Shown: piece by piece, positions 51,063-59,451 of the stretch
How the letters are laid out: each line of letters starts with the position of its first letter
How positions within the stretch are numbered: the stretch's first letter is position 1
Source: Phycisphaeraceae bacterium
GTDB taxonomy: Bacteria; Planctomycetota; Phycisphaerae; Phycisphaerales; UBA1924
NCBI GenBank assembly: GCA_015200025.1
Contig: CP054186.1
Span: forward strand, 2,492,001 to 2,556,000
Direction: 5' to 3'
DNA length: 64,000 nucleotides
The notes under the pieces: generated by a model
Told to the model about the DNA's origin: nothing
Database searches by the model: none
The model's input: the letters and a program-made list of their open reading frames with translations, nothing else
Made by a program: the position numbers and the translations under genes

Positions 51063-53780
51063 GTGGAACCGATCACGCTCGATGACCTATGGACGGCGCT
51101 CGGTGACGACGAGCGGCGGCGCGCAGCCGATGCCTTCTGGACGTCCCATGTAGACCCGAAGGCCGACAAAGAGCGGGAACGGATTCAGGCAAAGCTGGCC
51201 CGCGCCATGAACTTCCGAACACAGTTCGTCCAACGGGCAAAGCCTCCCGACAAGACCAAGTGGCTGCTCGCACGGATTGGCTCGACCGATCTGCGTGAAG
51301 ACCGGGAACTCCTGATTCGAGTCTGGCTCCTGACGCACCACCTGCCGGTAATTACCGCCTTCCTCGACGCGACCGCAGTCGCACACAACGCGGGCTTCAT
51401 CGCGGACACCGCTGTCGCACCCCGTCCCGAGATCATCCGCGCCGCCCTGAAGATGCTCGTGGCCAAGGGCCCATCGCTAGCCGTTGGCGTGTACCTTGGG
51501 TACCTCTGTGTCTACTCAATCGAGATCCTCAAAGATGTGCCCGGCGCCATCGCTGCCGAGGCCATCGATCTCAGAGACTTGCTCGGGCTTCGCCCGCCAG
51601 CAACCGTCCCCTCTGGCGAGCGGACCTTGCCAGTCCCTGCGAGTCCGGTGACCGCTCCCGCACCCAAGCGAATCGAGGCCGACGAGTTTACCACGTTGGA
51701 CAATCTACTGATTCGTCAGGTGGTCGCAACCGCGTTCCACGAAGATGGTGCGGCTACAGTCGATGAGTTAGAGGATCTCGTGGAGGAAGCCGTTGAACTG
51801 AACGCAAGCCGGCACCGCACCGTGTTTCACCGGGGCTTTCTTCACGCGATCCTTGATCGACCGCTCGTTTTGAACTTCCCGGGTGAGAACGAAGCGCGGC
51901 GTCTCTGGTACCTGACCGGAGCGTTGATGGGGCTCCTGCGCTCGGGGGATCCGAAGCGATTCCTCGTCCTGCTTCGAGAGCAGCACAAGATCGTCAGCAC
52001 ACTCATCGACCGCGGAGACCTGGCTTGCGGGTCATTGTTGCTTCCGCATGTCTACGAGCCCCTTCTGGAGGCGGGCGAGTTGGCGCAACTCTGCCGCTGG
52101 ATGCGCCGGCACATCGGTCGCGAGCCGCTATCCATGCAGTGCCGATTGCTGGCCGACCTGCAGGGGGATGGCGAAGACCTGTTCAAGGGTGGCAAGAGCT
52201 CGGAGGCATCTCTCCTGTTCGATGCCGTACGTGATGTGCTCTCGTCGGATCTGTCGCTCCCGGACGAGTTCGCCGCCAGCCTGCGGATCGCCAACACACG
52301 CCGCCGGGCGCAGGTGTTTCAGTCAAGAGGCAACTTCTCAGAAGCAAAGAGGCTCTTTGAAGATGTGGCGAAGGCCGGGACTCCGGTGGATGCCGCCAGG
52401 GCGCTGGGTGATCGCGGGCTGATCGAAGCCGGGTTCAAGGCGCTGGAACCGGCGCTGCCGCGAGCCGATGCGGCGAGCAATGTTGAGCTGTGCACCGCAT
52501 TATCCCGAGGGCGCGACTTCTTCGAAAAGGCCGTGACGACAGACTCCGCGGCCGCGATCAAGGGGCATCTGTGCCTTGGGATTCTGGGCTTGGTCGGTGT
52601 GCCTTCGGTGCCCGCGAAGTCGGCGACGCATTTTCGTCAGGCCTATGAATCGATGCTACGGCGAGAGCGTTCCTATGCGGGAACTGGCCTGATCGAGTGG
52701 TGCCGGTTCTGCTATGGAATCGCGCTACTGGAGATGCTCGACGAATCAGCTGTGCCGATCGCCGACGACCTGCTGCGCCAGTCGATTGCCTCAGGCATCC
52801 GCTTCCCCCTTGTGCTGTGGGAACGTGGTGTCCGGGCGGCGAGCATGTTCGCGGATCACTCTCTTGCCGAACGAGTCTGTCGACATCTGCTTGAAGCACG
52901 CGAACGAGGAATACCCACACTGTTGGCCGACACGAAGCTCTACGAGCGGAGCCCTTCGCTTCGCCGTATTTACTTCGAATGGTTGTGCGAAGGCCAGGCC
53001 AGCGTCGATCACCAGTGGGACGGGAGCAGGGGCGTCCTGGCAAGCTCGCTGCGAGCAGGCGAACCGGAGCTCGCGCAGCTCGCCCTTGATCAGCTTGAAC
53101 GGATCGCGGTGATGCTGCAGAATCGCCGGGCTGAGTTTCGGGAGTTGCTCGATCAGCCCGCCGCGTATTCGCCCGCATGGGATCCCGAGGATGCAGAGAC
53201 AGCGCGCGTCAGGATGCTTGAACTCGACGGCGATCTGGATGCGGCCGCACAGATCCTCGTGAAACGGTTCTACAGGTTTCGCCAGATCGGCACGCCGTTC
53301 TCGTCGGTACGGGCTCAGCAAGTGGTGGAACAGCTGCGCGAGTACCAGGTCGGGTCAGTGGACTGCGATCGGTTGGACCTGCTCCTGGGTCAGGAGAGCG
53401 ACGCCCAACTCGGCGCATCCCAGGCCAATGGCGCCGCCTCGGTTCAGCCCGTGAGGGTGCTCTACATCGGCGGCAATGAGACTCAGCAGCAGTACGAAGG
53501 CCCAATTCGGCAGGCATTCGCGAGGAGCATGCCCAACCTCACGCTGTCCTTCCTGTTCCCAGGTTGGACGTCGAACTGGCACACCTGGGTGGATGATGTC
53601 AAGCGGCGACTGCCCCATGTGCATGCGGTCGTGCTCAGCTCGATGGTCCGGACTCAGTTTGGGCGCCATGTCCGCGCGCTCTGTACTGAAGCAAAGCCGT
53701 GGTTTCCATGCACCGGGCGAGGTCGCCAGTCATTGATACGCAGCATCGAGCGCGCAGCGCAGTTCGTGGCAGCGCGTTAG
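51063..53780 (+). CDS. Large helical protein with DUF2325-like C-terminus
   Basis: A 905-residue protein from a GTG with GGAGGTCG upstream. Residues 1-790 are helix-rich, with TPR-like pairs (VFQSRGNFSEAKRLFEDVA, DAARALGDRGLIEAG). The last 110 residues read VRVLYIGGNETQQQYEGPI, LSFLFPGWTSNWHTWVDD, HAVVLSSMVRTQFGRHVRAL, WFPCTGRGRQSLIRSI, the GG-N, asparagine/Trp and CTGxGR pattern that I associate with DUF2325-like Rossmann domains. It may be a scaffold or sensor for the helicase upstream. It is the last + strand gene of the block; two small genes converge on it. Confidence 0.6.
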   Translation: MEPITLDDLWTALGDDERRRAADAFWTSHVDPKADKERERIQAKLARAMNFRTQFVQRAKPPDKTKWLLARIGSTDLREDRELLIRVWLLTHHLPVITAFLDATAVAHNAGFIADTAVAPRPEIIRAALKMLVAKGPSLAVGVYLGYLCVYSIEILKDVPGAIAAEAIDLRDLLGLRPPATVPSGERTLPVPASPVTAPAPKRIEADEFTTLDNLLIRQVVATAFHEDGAATVDELEDLVEEAVELNASRHRTVFHRGFLHAILDRPLVLNFPGENEARRLWYLTGALMGLLRSGDPKRFLVLLREQHKIVSTLIDRGDLACGSLLLPHVYEPLLEAGELAQLCRWMRRHIGREPLSMQCRLLADLQGDGEDLFKGGKSSEASLLFDAVRDVLSSDLSLPDEFAASLRIANTRRRAQVFQSRGNFSEAKRLFEDVAKAGTPVDAARALGDRGLIEAGFKALEPALPRADAASNVELCTALSRGRDFFEKAVTTDSAAAIKGHLCLGILGLVGVPSVPAKSATHFRQAYESMLRRERSYAGTGLIEWCRFCYGIALLEMLDESAVPIADDLLRQSIASGIRFPLVLWERGVRAASMFADHSLAERVCRHLLEARERGIPTLLADTKLYERSPSLRRIYFEWLCEGQASVDHQWDGSRGVLASSLRAGEPELAQLALDQLERIAVMLQNRRAEFRELLDQPAAYSPAWDPEDAETARVRMLELDGDLDAAAQILVKRFYRFRQIGTPFSSVRAQQVVEQLREYQVGSVDCDRLDLLLGQESDAQLGASQANGAASVQPVRVLYIGGNETQQQYEGPIRQAFARSMPNLTLSFLFPGWTSNWHTWVDDVKRRLPHVHAVVLSSMVRTQFGRHVRALCTEAKPWFPCTGRGRQSLIRSIERAAQFVAAR

Positions 53781-53848
53781 AGCCCTTTCTACCGGCACCT
53801 GCAATATCAAGAGAGCAGGCGCGGCCCGCGGATAATCGGGGGCCACGT

Positions 53849-54076
53849 TCAGGTTCTGACCTGCACGAATTTCGCGAGGTTGATGCCCTTGTTCACCTCG
53901 ACGCCGTATGACTCGCTCATCCCTGCCGCGAGGACGATCTCCTTCGGGGATGCCCCGCTTTCCCGAATCTCGTTCGCATACTTGATGCCAAACAAATGCA
54001 CCATGACCACCGCGTCGCCTTGGGAGGCGCCTCGGTACATCTCCCGTAGCTTCTCTGACAACTCGTTGACGTTCAT
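53849..54076 (-). CDS. Small HTH-like domain protein
   Basis: A 75-residue protein: MNVNELSEKLREMYRGASQGD, MVHLFGIKYANEI, ASPKEIVLAAGMSESYGVEVNKGINLAKFV. This fits a conserved bacterial family annotated as HTH-like, in which HLFGIKYxxxI is followed by a recognition-type helix. It is encoded 9 bases downstream of the EVE-like gene in the same direction, so the two are probably one operon. In other genomes such proteins accompany restriction-like genes. Confidence 0.65.
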   Translation of the reverse strand: MNVNELSEKLREMYRGASQGDAVVMVHLFGIKYANEIRESGASPKEIVLAAGMSESYGVEVNKGINLAKFVQVRT

Positions 54077-54085
54077 GGGGAAGTC

Positions 54086-54556
54086 CTATTCCGGGATGGC
54101 CTTGCGCCACTCGTCGATGAGTCGGTACGACTTTGACGACGGATCGAGCAGGATCGAGATCGTGTCGGTCATCGTGATCGGCTCCCACTTCTTCGCGTCG
54201 GTCACCCAATCGGCCCAGTAGACCGTCTTTCGCTTGTCGATGCGACGGAAGTGGCGGAACCAGACTCCCAGCTCCGGCTCGGTTCTGGCGATGTAGTTGT
54301 AGTCGCCAGCCACGGTTACGAGCGCGAACTGGTAGTGGTGGACGACGACCAAAACGAGATCACCGACCTGCATTCTGGTGGCGAAATCGAAGAAGTCACG
54401 CTCGCCCGTCTTCACGCTGTCTGGATCCGCTTTGCGAAGATCGCCCCAATCGCCCGCGAAGTCCAAACCGATGAAGCCAGACGCCACGCTCTGCACGGCG
54501 TGTGCCATCGCGGTGGTCGATTCCGAAGGGTGCAACTGCATTCGCCAATACTGCAT
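54086..54556 (-). CDS. EVE/PUA-like modified-base reader candidate
   Basis: A 156-residue protein. The ATG at 54,556 (MQYWRMQLHPSE) has GGAG about 9 bases upstream. Sequence features of EVE/PUA-like readers: YWRMQLHP at the N-terminus, FIGLDFAGDWGDL, FFDFATRMQVGDLVLVVVHHYQFALVTVAG and a late strand RTEPELGVWFRHFRRID. Such domains bind modified or flipped bases, and when fused to nucleases act in type IV restriction. Here it stands alone beside a small HTH-like protein, at the border of the defence block. No catalytic motif seen. Confidence 0.65.
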   Translation of the reverse strand: MQYWRMQLHPSESTTAMAHAVQSVASGFIGLDFAGDWGDLRKADPDSVKTGERDFFDFATRMQVGDLVLVVVHHYQFALVTVAGDYNYIARTEPELGVWFRHFRRIDKRKTVYWADWVTDAKKWEPITMTDTISILLDPSSKSYRLIDEWRKAIPE

Positions 54557-54661
54557 GGTGCGGCTCCGAGAATGGAGGGAGTGCCGGAGGAACCGTAGGT
54601 TCCCCGGCTTCGAAAGCCCGGTCCCCACGAGGTCTTGATCGGCGTCGGCGCGATCGAAGAC

Positions 54662-55729
54662 CTATGCAGCCGCCCGAAAGTAGTGCCTCAGCACGCCACC
54701 GAGCCGGGTTCGGCACCGGACCGTCCCCGGATGACCCGCCAATCGCAGCGGGGGAGGCCTGCCCACCGGCGTGCGGAACTTGATCGCCGAGTGCGGGCGC
54801 TCCCGGTTGTAGTGCTCAAGGAACTCGGCGATCAGATGATCGAGGTGCCGCGTGCCCAGCACGATGAACCGGTCGAGGCACTCGTTCTGCACGGTCTGAA
54901 TGAACCGCTCGACGTGGGCGTTGAGATTCGGAGCGCGATGCGGCAGGCGCACCGGCGTGATGTCGTGGGCCCGCAGTGCTTCGTCGAACGGTCGCCCGAA
55001 CTTGGTATCGCTGTCCCTGGTGAGCACGCGGCACTCGGTTGCGCCGTCGCCAGCCGCGGCCTTGAACAGCGGGACCTGCGCCGCGACCCACTCGGCATCA
55101 GGGTGCTCCGTGCTCGCCGTGGCGACGGCCCGGCGAGTGGCGACGTTCACGAAGACGAGCGTGTACGCGTCGCGGAAACCCCATTTCGTGACGATCCGGT
55201 GCCTCAGGAAGTCGCACGCCCACAGGGTCTTGGCGTGAGACTTGATGAACTGATCCCACGTCGCCTCGCCGCGTTCCGGTCCGGTCGGCAGCCCTGCGTC
55301 CTTTAGGATGTTGACAACGGTGCTGCGGGAGACCTTCACGCCCAGTTTCTTGAGCTCGCCGAGGATGCGGGTGTAGCCCCAGCCGGTCTCCTTCGCCAGC
55401 CTCAGTACGAGCCGCCGAATCTGTTCGGGCGACTTCGGCCGTCCCGGCTTCCGCCCGGTCTTTCTCTTGGGGCGGCGCTTGTCGGCTTCGCGGATCCACC
55501 GCAGGAAGGTCTGGGGTGTGACGATCGTCACCAGCGCCTTGATGGCCGATCCGAGGGGCTTGGCCAGGCGAACCAGCCGAGACCGCTCTTCGGGCGTGAC
55601 CCGGACGGGCCCGTCGATCTTCGAGCGGAGGACCTCGTTCTCGGCTTTCAGGTATTGAATCTGGCGGCGCAGGTCGTCCTGGGAGGACCCGGCGAGGACA
55701 TCAAACAGGCGGCGGAAGAGGTTCGGCAT
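54662..55729 (-). mobile_element. DDE transposase (IS3/IS481-like integrase core)
   Basis: A 355-residue transposase: coiled N-terminus (RRQIQYLKAENEVLRSKI), HTH region (GYTRILGELKKLGVKVSRSTV), then an rve integrase core with the DDE triad in WACDFLRH, LTRDSDTKFG and HVERFIQTVQNE, and a final HYNRERPHSAI motif. It is a single ORF without the frameshifted orfA of typical IS3 elements. I saw no clear terminal inverted repeats within 100 bases on either side, so the element borders are not defined. It lies between the defence block and the Hint-protein gene. Confidence 0.85.
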
Positions 55730-55932
55730 CCCTCAATCGTCGCGGCCCCGCGTGGGGGCGGGGGGAGGGTGCCAAAACGTGCGACTTTGAGACTCGGCCC
55801 CACCCAGCCAGTGATTCTGGCCAACCCCGCGCCTTGATCCGGTCTCACCCCGTCAAGAGCGTGAGACACCTCGGCCTGGACTCAACCGGCGGTGGCGGCG
55901 GCGGAGCCTGAGCGTCCGCCCCTATCTTCCTC

Positions 55933-57114
55933 GTGAGGCCCCGCGGAGGTCACCCCGCGACGCCCAAAGGGCAAGGCTGGAGTATTTGTACCCCGCTGGC
56001 GGCCCTGAAAACGCGGTTTTCGCCGATCCCGGTGAACGACCCGTGTCGATCGCACACCCATCGGGCCACCCCGAGAGTGGTCCGCCAACCCTCCGAAACG
56101 GTCTTGTACAGGGAGGGCAGTTCAGGCGGCGGTTCGTCGGGCGGAGGCGGGTCCAGTGGCGGCGGCAGCGGCCCGGGCGGTTCGGGTCCCGGAGGCTCTG
56201 GACCTGGCGGTTCTGGGCCGGGAGGGTCGGGCCCTGGGGGAAGCGGGCCGGGTGGTTCTGGCCCGGGCGGCTCCAACTGCGTGCTGGCCGGAACGCCGGT
56301 GCGGCTGGCCTCTGGCCAGACCGTGCCGATCGAGCGATTGCGACCCGGCGACCGACTCGCCGCGCTTGACGTGGCAGGCCTCGATCGCGATGTGCCGTGG
56401 CGAGCACAGTACCAGTGGCTGCGTCAGCGGGCCGAAGCGGTGTTCACGCCCGTCACCGGTTCTGTTGCCAGCGTCACGGTCGGCACGCACGACGGGTTCA
56501 TCACGATCAACGGTCGCCTGCGGCTCACGCCCGAGCACCCGGTGCTCCTGCGCCGCGGCGAAGAGGTCGGGTTCGTGTCGGCGGAGTTCGTCCTGGTCGG
56601 CGATTACCTCGTGCGGCACGACCTCCGCGAGGAGCGCGTCGAGACGTTCACTCGCGCCGGCGATCGTGTAACCACGGTCGCAGTGCACGTGCCCGGTTTG
56701 AACGTCTTCCTGGCCGATGGCGTGTGGGTCCACAACGACATGCCCGCGACGCAGCAGAGCGGGTCGGGTTCATCGTCTGGTTCGGGATCGAGTTCCGGCT
56801 CCGGGTCCGGTTCCTCGAGTGGCAGCGGGTCGAGTTCCGGTAGCGGCAAGTCCAGCGGCTCGTCCATGTCCAGTTCCGGGTCGAGCTCGGGGTCCAGTTC
56901 CGCCAGTTCGTCGGGCTCGTCCAGCGGCAGCGACAGCGGCTCGGGCCCACCGGGCTCAGGCTCGGGCTCCGGCAGCGCCCAGCAAGCCGTGGCCCTCGGC
57001 GAGGGCGCATCGTCGTTCATCGAGGGCGGCATGGAGGGCGTGCCTCCGGCGAAGTGGCAGCAGAGTGGTGTGGCGAGCCTGAGCAGCAGCATCGAAGAGG
57101 AGGTGAAGGCATGA
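55933..57114 (+). CDS. Gly/Ser-rich Hint-domain protein
   Basis: A 393-residue frame from a GTG; the first 55 residues look non-native, so the real N-terminus may have been lost or the start is elsewhere. Then GPGGS-type repeats (about residues 65-115), a Hint autoprocessing domain (about 117-275: NCVLAGTPVRLASGQ with the nucleophile Cys, RLTPEHPVLLRRG, and the end GLNVFLADGVWVHND) and a Ser/Gly-rich tail with at least 25 serines (to residue 340 or so). Hint domains cut or ligate their own chain; with such repeats this is probably a processed surface protein. The stop overlaps the GT32 start by ATGA. Confidence 0.65.
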   Translation: MRPRGGHPATPKGQGWSICTPLAALKTRFSPIPVNDPCRSHTHRATPRVVRQPSETVLYREGSSGGGSSGGGGSSGGGSGPGGSGPGGSGPGGSGPGGSGPGGSGPGGSGPGGSNCVLAGTPVRLASGQTVPIERLRPGDRLAALDVAGLDRDVPWRAQYQWLRQRAEAVFTPVTGSVASVTVGTHDGFITINGRLRLTPEHPVLLRRGEEVGFVSAEFVLVGDYLVRHDLREERVETFTRAGDRVTTVAVHVPGLNVFLADGVWVHNDMPATQQSGSGSSSGSGSSSGSGSGSSSGSGSSSGSGKSSGSSMSSSGSSSGSSSASSSGSSSGSDSGSGPPGSGSGSGSAQQAVALGEGASSFIEGGMEGVPPAKWQQSGVASLSSSIEEEVKA

Positions 57115-57734
57115 TCCCGAAAGTCATCTACACGGCCGACTTGTCCGAGTCTCCCGACCGTCAGCGGCTCACCGCGTGGAAGCACGCATGGCAGACGCTG
57201 CATCCCGAGTGGGATGTCCTCACGTTCACGCTGGACAACCGGCCGCCGATCCTGAACCACGATCAGTGGCAGCAGACGCTCGACCTCAGCGAGCCCGCGG
57301 CGTCGGCGGCGCGGCTCAACCTCCTGCGCTACGAAGTGCTCGCCCGCGAGGGCGGCGTGTTCGTCGATCCTGATCGTCTGCCGCTGCGCTCGCTCGATGA
57401 ACTCGTCGCCGGCGTCGGCGCATTCTGCTCGACGATCGCCAGCCACGGTGCGAGCCGTCCGCACATGCTGTCGCCGTCGGTGCTCGGTGCAACGCGGAAC
57501 CGCCCGATGCTCTGGCACGCGATCCGCGACCTGCCGCACTCGGTGCTGGTCTATCGCGGCGTGTGGGACCAGAGCGGGCCGGGGTTCTTCACCCGCGTGG
57601 TCCGCGACCACGGGCACTTCCGCGATGTTGTGCCGTTCCACTGGGCGCTCTTCGAGCAGGGCGAAGAAGCCGCTAAGGCTCACGGCGGCGCGTTCGGGTT
57701 CGTGAGCGGCAAGGCGGCGGAGACTGTGGCTTGA
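57111..57734 (+). CDS. GT32-type glycosyltransferase 1
   Basis: A 207-residue soluble glycosyltransferase with AGGTGAAGG before the ATG. It starts MIPKVIYTADLSESPDRQ and has LNLLRYEVLAREGGVFVDPD, the GT32/DXD-containing motif (R.E.L...GG.Y.D.D) of OCH1-like and capsular enzymes. It is coupled to the Gly/Ser-rich gene (ATGA) and to a second GT32 gene (TTGA). The sugar and acceptor are unknown; serines of the preceding protein are an obvious candidate acceptor. Confidence 0.75.
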   Translation: MIPKVIYTADLSESPDRQRLTAWKHAWQTLHPEWDVLTFTLDNRPPILNHDQWQQTLDLSEPAASAARLNLLRYEVLAREGGVFVDPDRLPLRSLDELVAGVGAFCSTIASHGASRPHMLSPSVLGATRNRPMLWHAIRDLPHSVLVYRGVWDQSGPGFFTRVVRDHGHFRDVVPFHWALFEQGEEAAKAHGGAFGFVSGKAAETVA

Positions 57735-58411
57735 TCACCACCGCAACCGCCACCCCGATCCCGCGGGTCCTGCACCAGATCTGGCTGGGCAAGGGCGAGA
57801 TGCCCCTGCACCAGCGGCGCTGGCGTCGCCGCTTCGCCGAGATGAACCCGCAGTGGGACATGCGGCTGTGGACGGATGACAACCTGCCGCCGATCCTCAA
57901 CCGCAACGCATGGGCGGCCTGCGGCAACGTCGGCGGCACGCCCGGCTGCGTGATGCGCTCGGACATCCTGCGGCTGGAACTCCTGGCCCGATTCGGCGGC
58001 GTCTACCTCGACACGGACGTGAAGCCCATCCGTCCGCTCGACGAGATGTGCCCGCCCGAGGTTCGGGCGTGGGCAGCGTGCGAGCAACTCGACATCGTCT
58101 CCAACGCGGCGATGGGCTTTCCGGCCCACCACCCGGCGATGTGGCACATGGTGGCGATGATCGAAGAGTCATTCTTTGAGCGCCGGTACGTCGGCGATCA
58201 AGCCGGGCCGGGACTGCTCGCCCGCGTGGTCACCCAGTACGACGACGTGGCGCTCTACCCGCCCGCATACTTTCACCCGACCGTCGGAGAGTCGAAGTCG
58301 AATCCCGACGCGAAGTATTTCCTGCTGGGATCGCACCTCTTCGCTGGGACGTGGGTGGAGGCAAACCGGGAGCGATACGAGCGGGTGTGGGCAGCAAATC
58401 ACAGTCAGTGA
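57731..58411 (+). CDS. GT32-type glycosyltransferase 2
   Basis: A 226-residue protein from a TTG overlapping the previous stop. Clear GT32 pattern: IPRVLHQIWLGKGEMP near the N-terminus, then RSDILRLELLARFGGVYLDTDV (DTD as metal-binding DXD) and IRPLDEM. The C-terminal WHMVAMIEESF and a PAYFHP segment agree with mannosyl- or galactosyltransferases of the OCH1 type. Related to the preceding gene but more complete. It ends 7 bases inside the convergent OB-protein gene. Confidence 0.8.
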   Translation: MITTATATPIPRVLHQIWLGKGEMPLHQRRWRRRFAEMNPQWDMRLWTDDNLPPILNRNAWAACGNVGGTPGCVMRSDILRLELLARFGGVYLDTDVKPIRPLDEMCPPEVRAWAACEQLDIVSNAAMGFPAHHPAMWHMVAMIEESFFERRYVGDQAGPGLLARVVTQYDDVALYPPAYFHPTVGESKSNPDAKYFLLGSHLFAGTWVEANRERYERVWAANHSQ

Positions 58412-59376
58412 ACCGCGTAGACGGAGGACGCGTTGACCACAACAGACTTTCCGTCCGCCGAAGCGATTTTTCCGACAACCACGATCTCCGAGAGCTCCTT
58501 CAGCCCGCGCCGCCCCTTCATGTCGGTGCGCAGGATCTGCCCTTTGGTGTCCACGACCTGCACGGTCACGGAGTTGGCGAGGATGTCCTCTTTGGTCTCG
58601 CAGCAGTAGTCCCAAGGCTTGGAGCACTTGTCGTCGGGATTCTCATTGCAGGCCTTGAGCCCGCGGCCAATAAGCGTGAAGACCGCGCGCCCCGCGACGA
58701 ACGGCTCCTTGCTACCGCCGATGCGGCCGCGAAGCACGACCTCGTCACCGGCCTTGAGTGTTCCGGCCTTGCGGACTTCAGATACGTCCTTTCCGTTCTC
58801 AGGCTGCTTCTCGACAAAGAACCCGCTCGGCAGCGGTGCCTTGGGCACATGCATCGAAACCACGGTCAGCACGAGCGCGTCGGTCCCGTTGGCGGTCTCG
58901 ACTTTGCCGGTCACAAACACTTCCGCGCCGGGCTTCAGCCCGTGCTGGCCGCTCAACCCGGCCCGCAGCGGCTTGCCATTCGCATCCACAATCTGCACCG
59001 TCGCCCGGCCCTCGGCGGGGATGTTGCAGGCGGTGTCGGGCAACTTGTCCACGGGCGGGCAGCACGCCAGGCGCGTGGATTCATCCACCAGCGTGAACAT
59101 CGAGCGGTTTTCGACGAAGGCGTCCTTGGACATCGCCACGTTGCCGCGCACGGTGATCGTCTCGCCGACCTTGGCCGACTTCATGGCAGCGGTGATCTCG
59201 AGCGCACCGGCGGGCAACTCGGGCTTCATCAGCGTCTTCACGTCCCCCACGCTCTTGATCTGGGCGATCGCGGCCGAGGGCGCAAACGGTCCCACACCGA
59301 CCGCGCACCCGATCAGCGCCACGGCCACCGTCATCGCCCGCACCGAAACCGTCATCCGCATCATCGTCGTCTTCAT
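58405..59376 (-). CDS. Secreted protein with two OB-like repeats
   Basis: A 323-residue protein with a Sec signal peptide (about residues 1-38, VRAMTVAVALIGCAVGVGPFAPSAAIAQ). Two similar segments follow: VGETITVRGNVAMSKDAFVEN with VTGKVETANGTDALVL, and AGDEVVLRGRIGGSKEPFVAG with VVGKIASADGKSVVV. Each has the strand order and GK(V/I) strand expected of an OB fold, and each contains a short Cys cluster (RLACCPP; YCCETK). No catalytic motif. It is the last gene of the export operon and may be its periplasmic partner or substrate. Confidence 0.6.
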   Translation of the reverse strand: MKTTMMRMTVSVRAMTVAVALIGCAVGVGPFAPSAAIAQIKSVGDVKTLMKPELPAGALEITAAMKSAKVGETITVRGNVAMSKDAFVENRSMFTLVDESTRLACCPPVDKLPDTACNIPAEGRATVQIVDANGKPLRAGLSGQHGLKPGAEVFVTGKVETANGTDALVLTVVSMHVPKAPLPSGFFVEKQPENGKDVSEVRKAGTLKAGDEVVLRGRIGGSKEPFVAGRAVFTLIGRGLKACNENPDDKCSKPWDYCCETKEDILANSVTVQVVDTKGQILRTDMKGRRGLKELSEIVVVGKIASADGKSVVVNASSVYAVH

Positions 59377-59451
59377 GTCGAAACTCCTTGCAAAGATTCT
59401 TGAACGTCACTCGCCTCACGGCGCGCGCCGCGGAGGCGCCATCTCGCATCA

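Noticed and set aside
30895..53780. BREX system
   Set aside because: The PglX-like methylase and helicases are suggestive, but no PglZ phosphatase, BrxC ATPase or Lon-like gene is present in the block.
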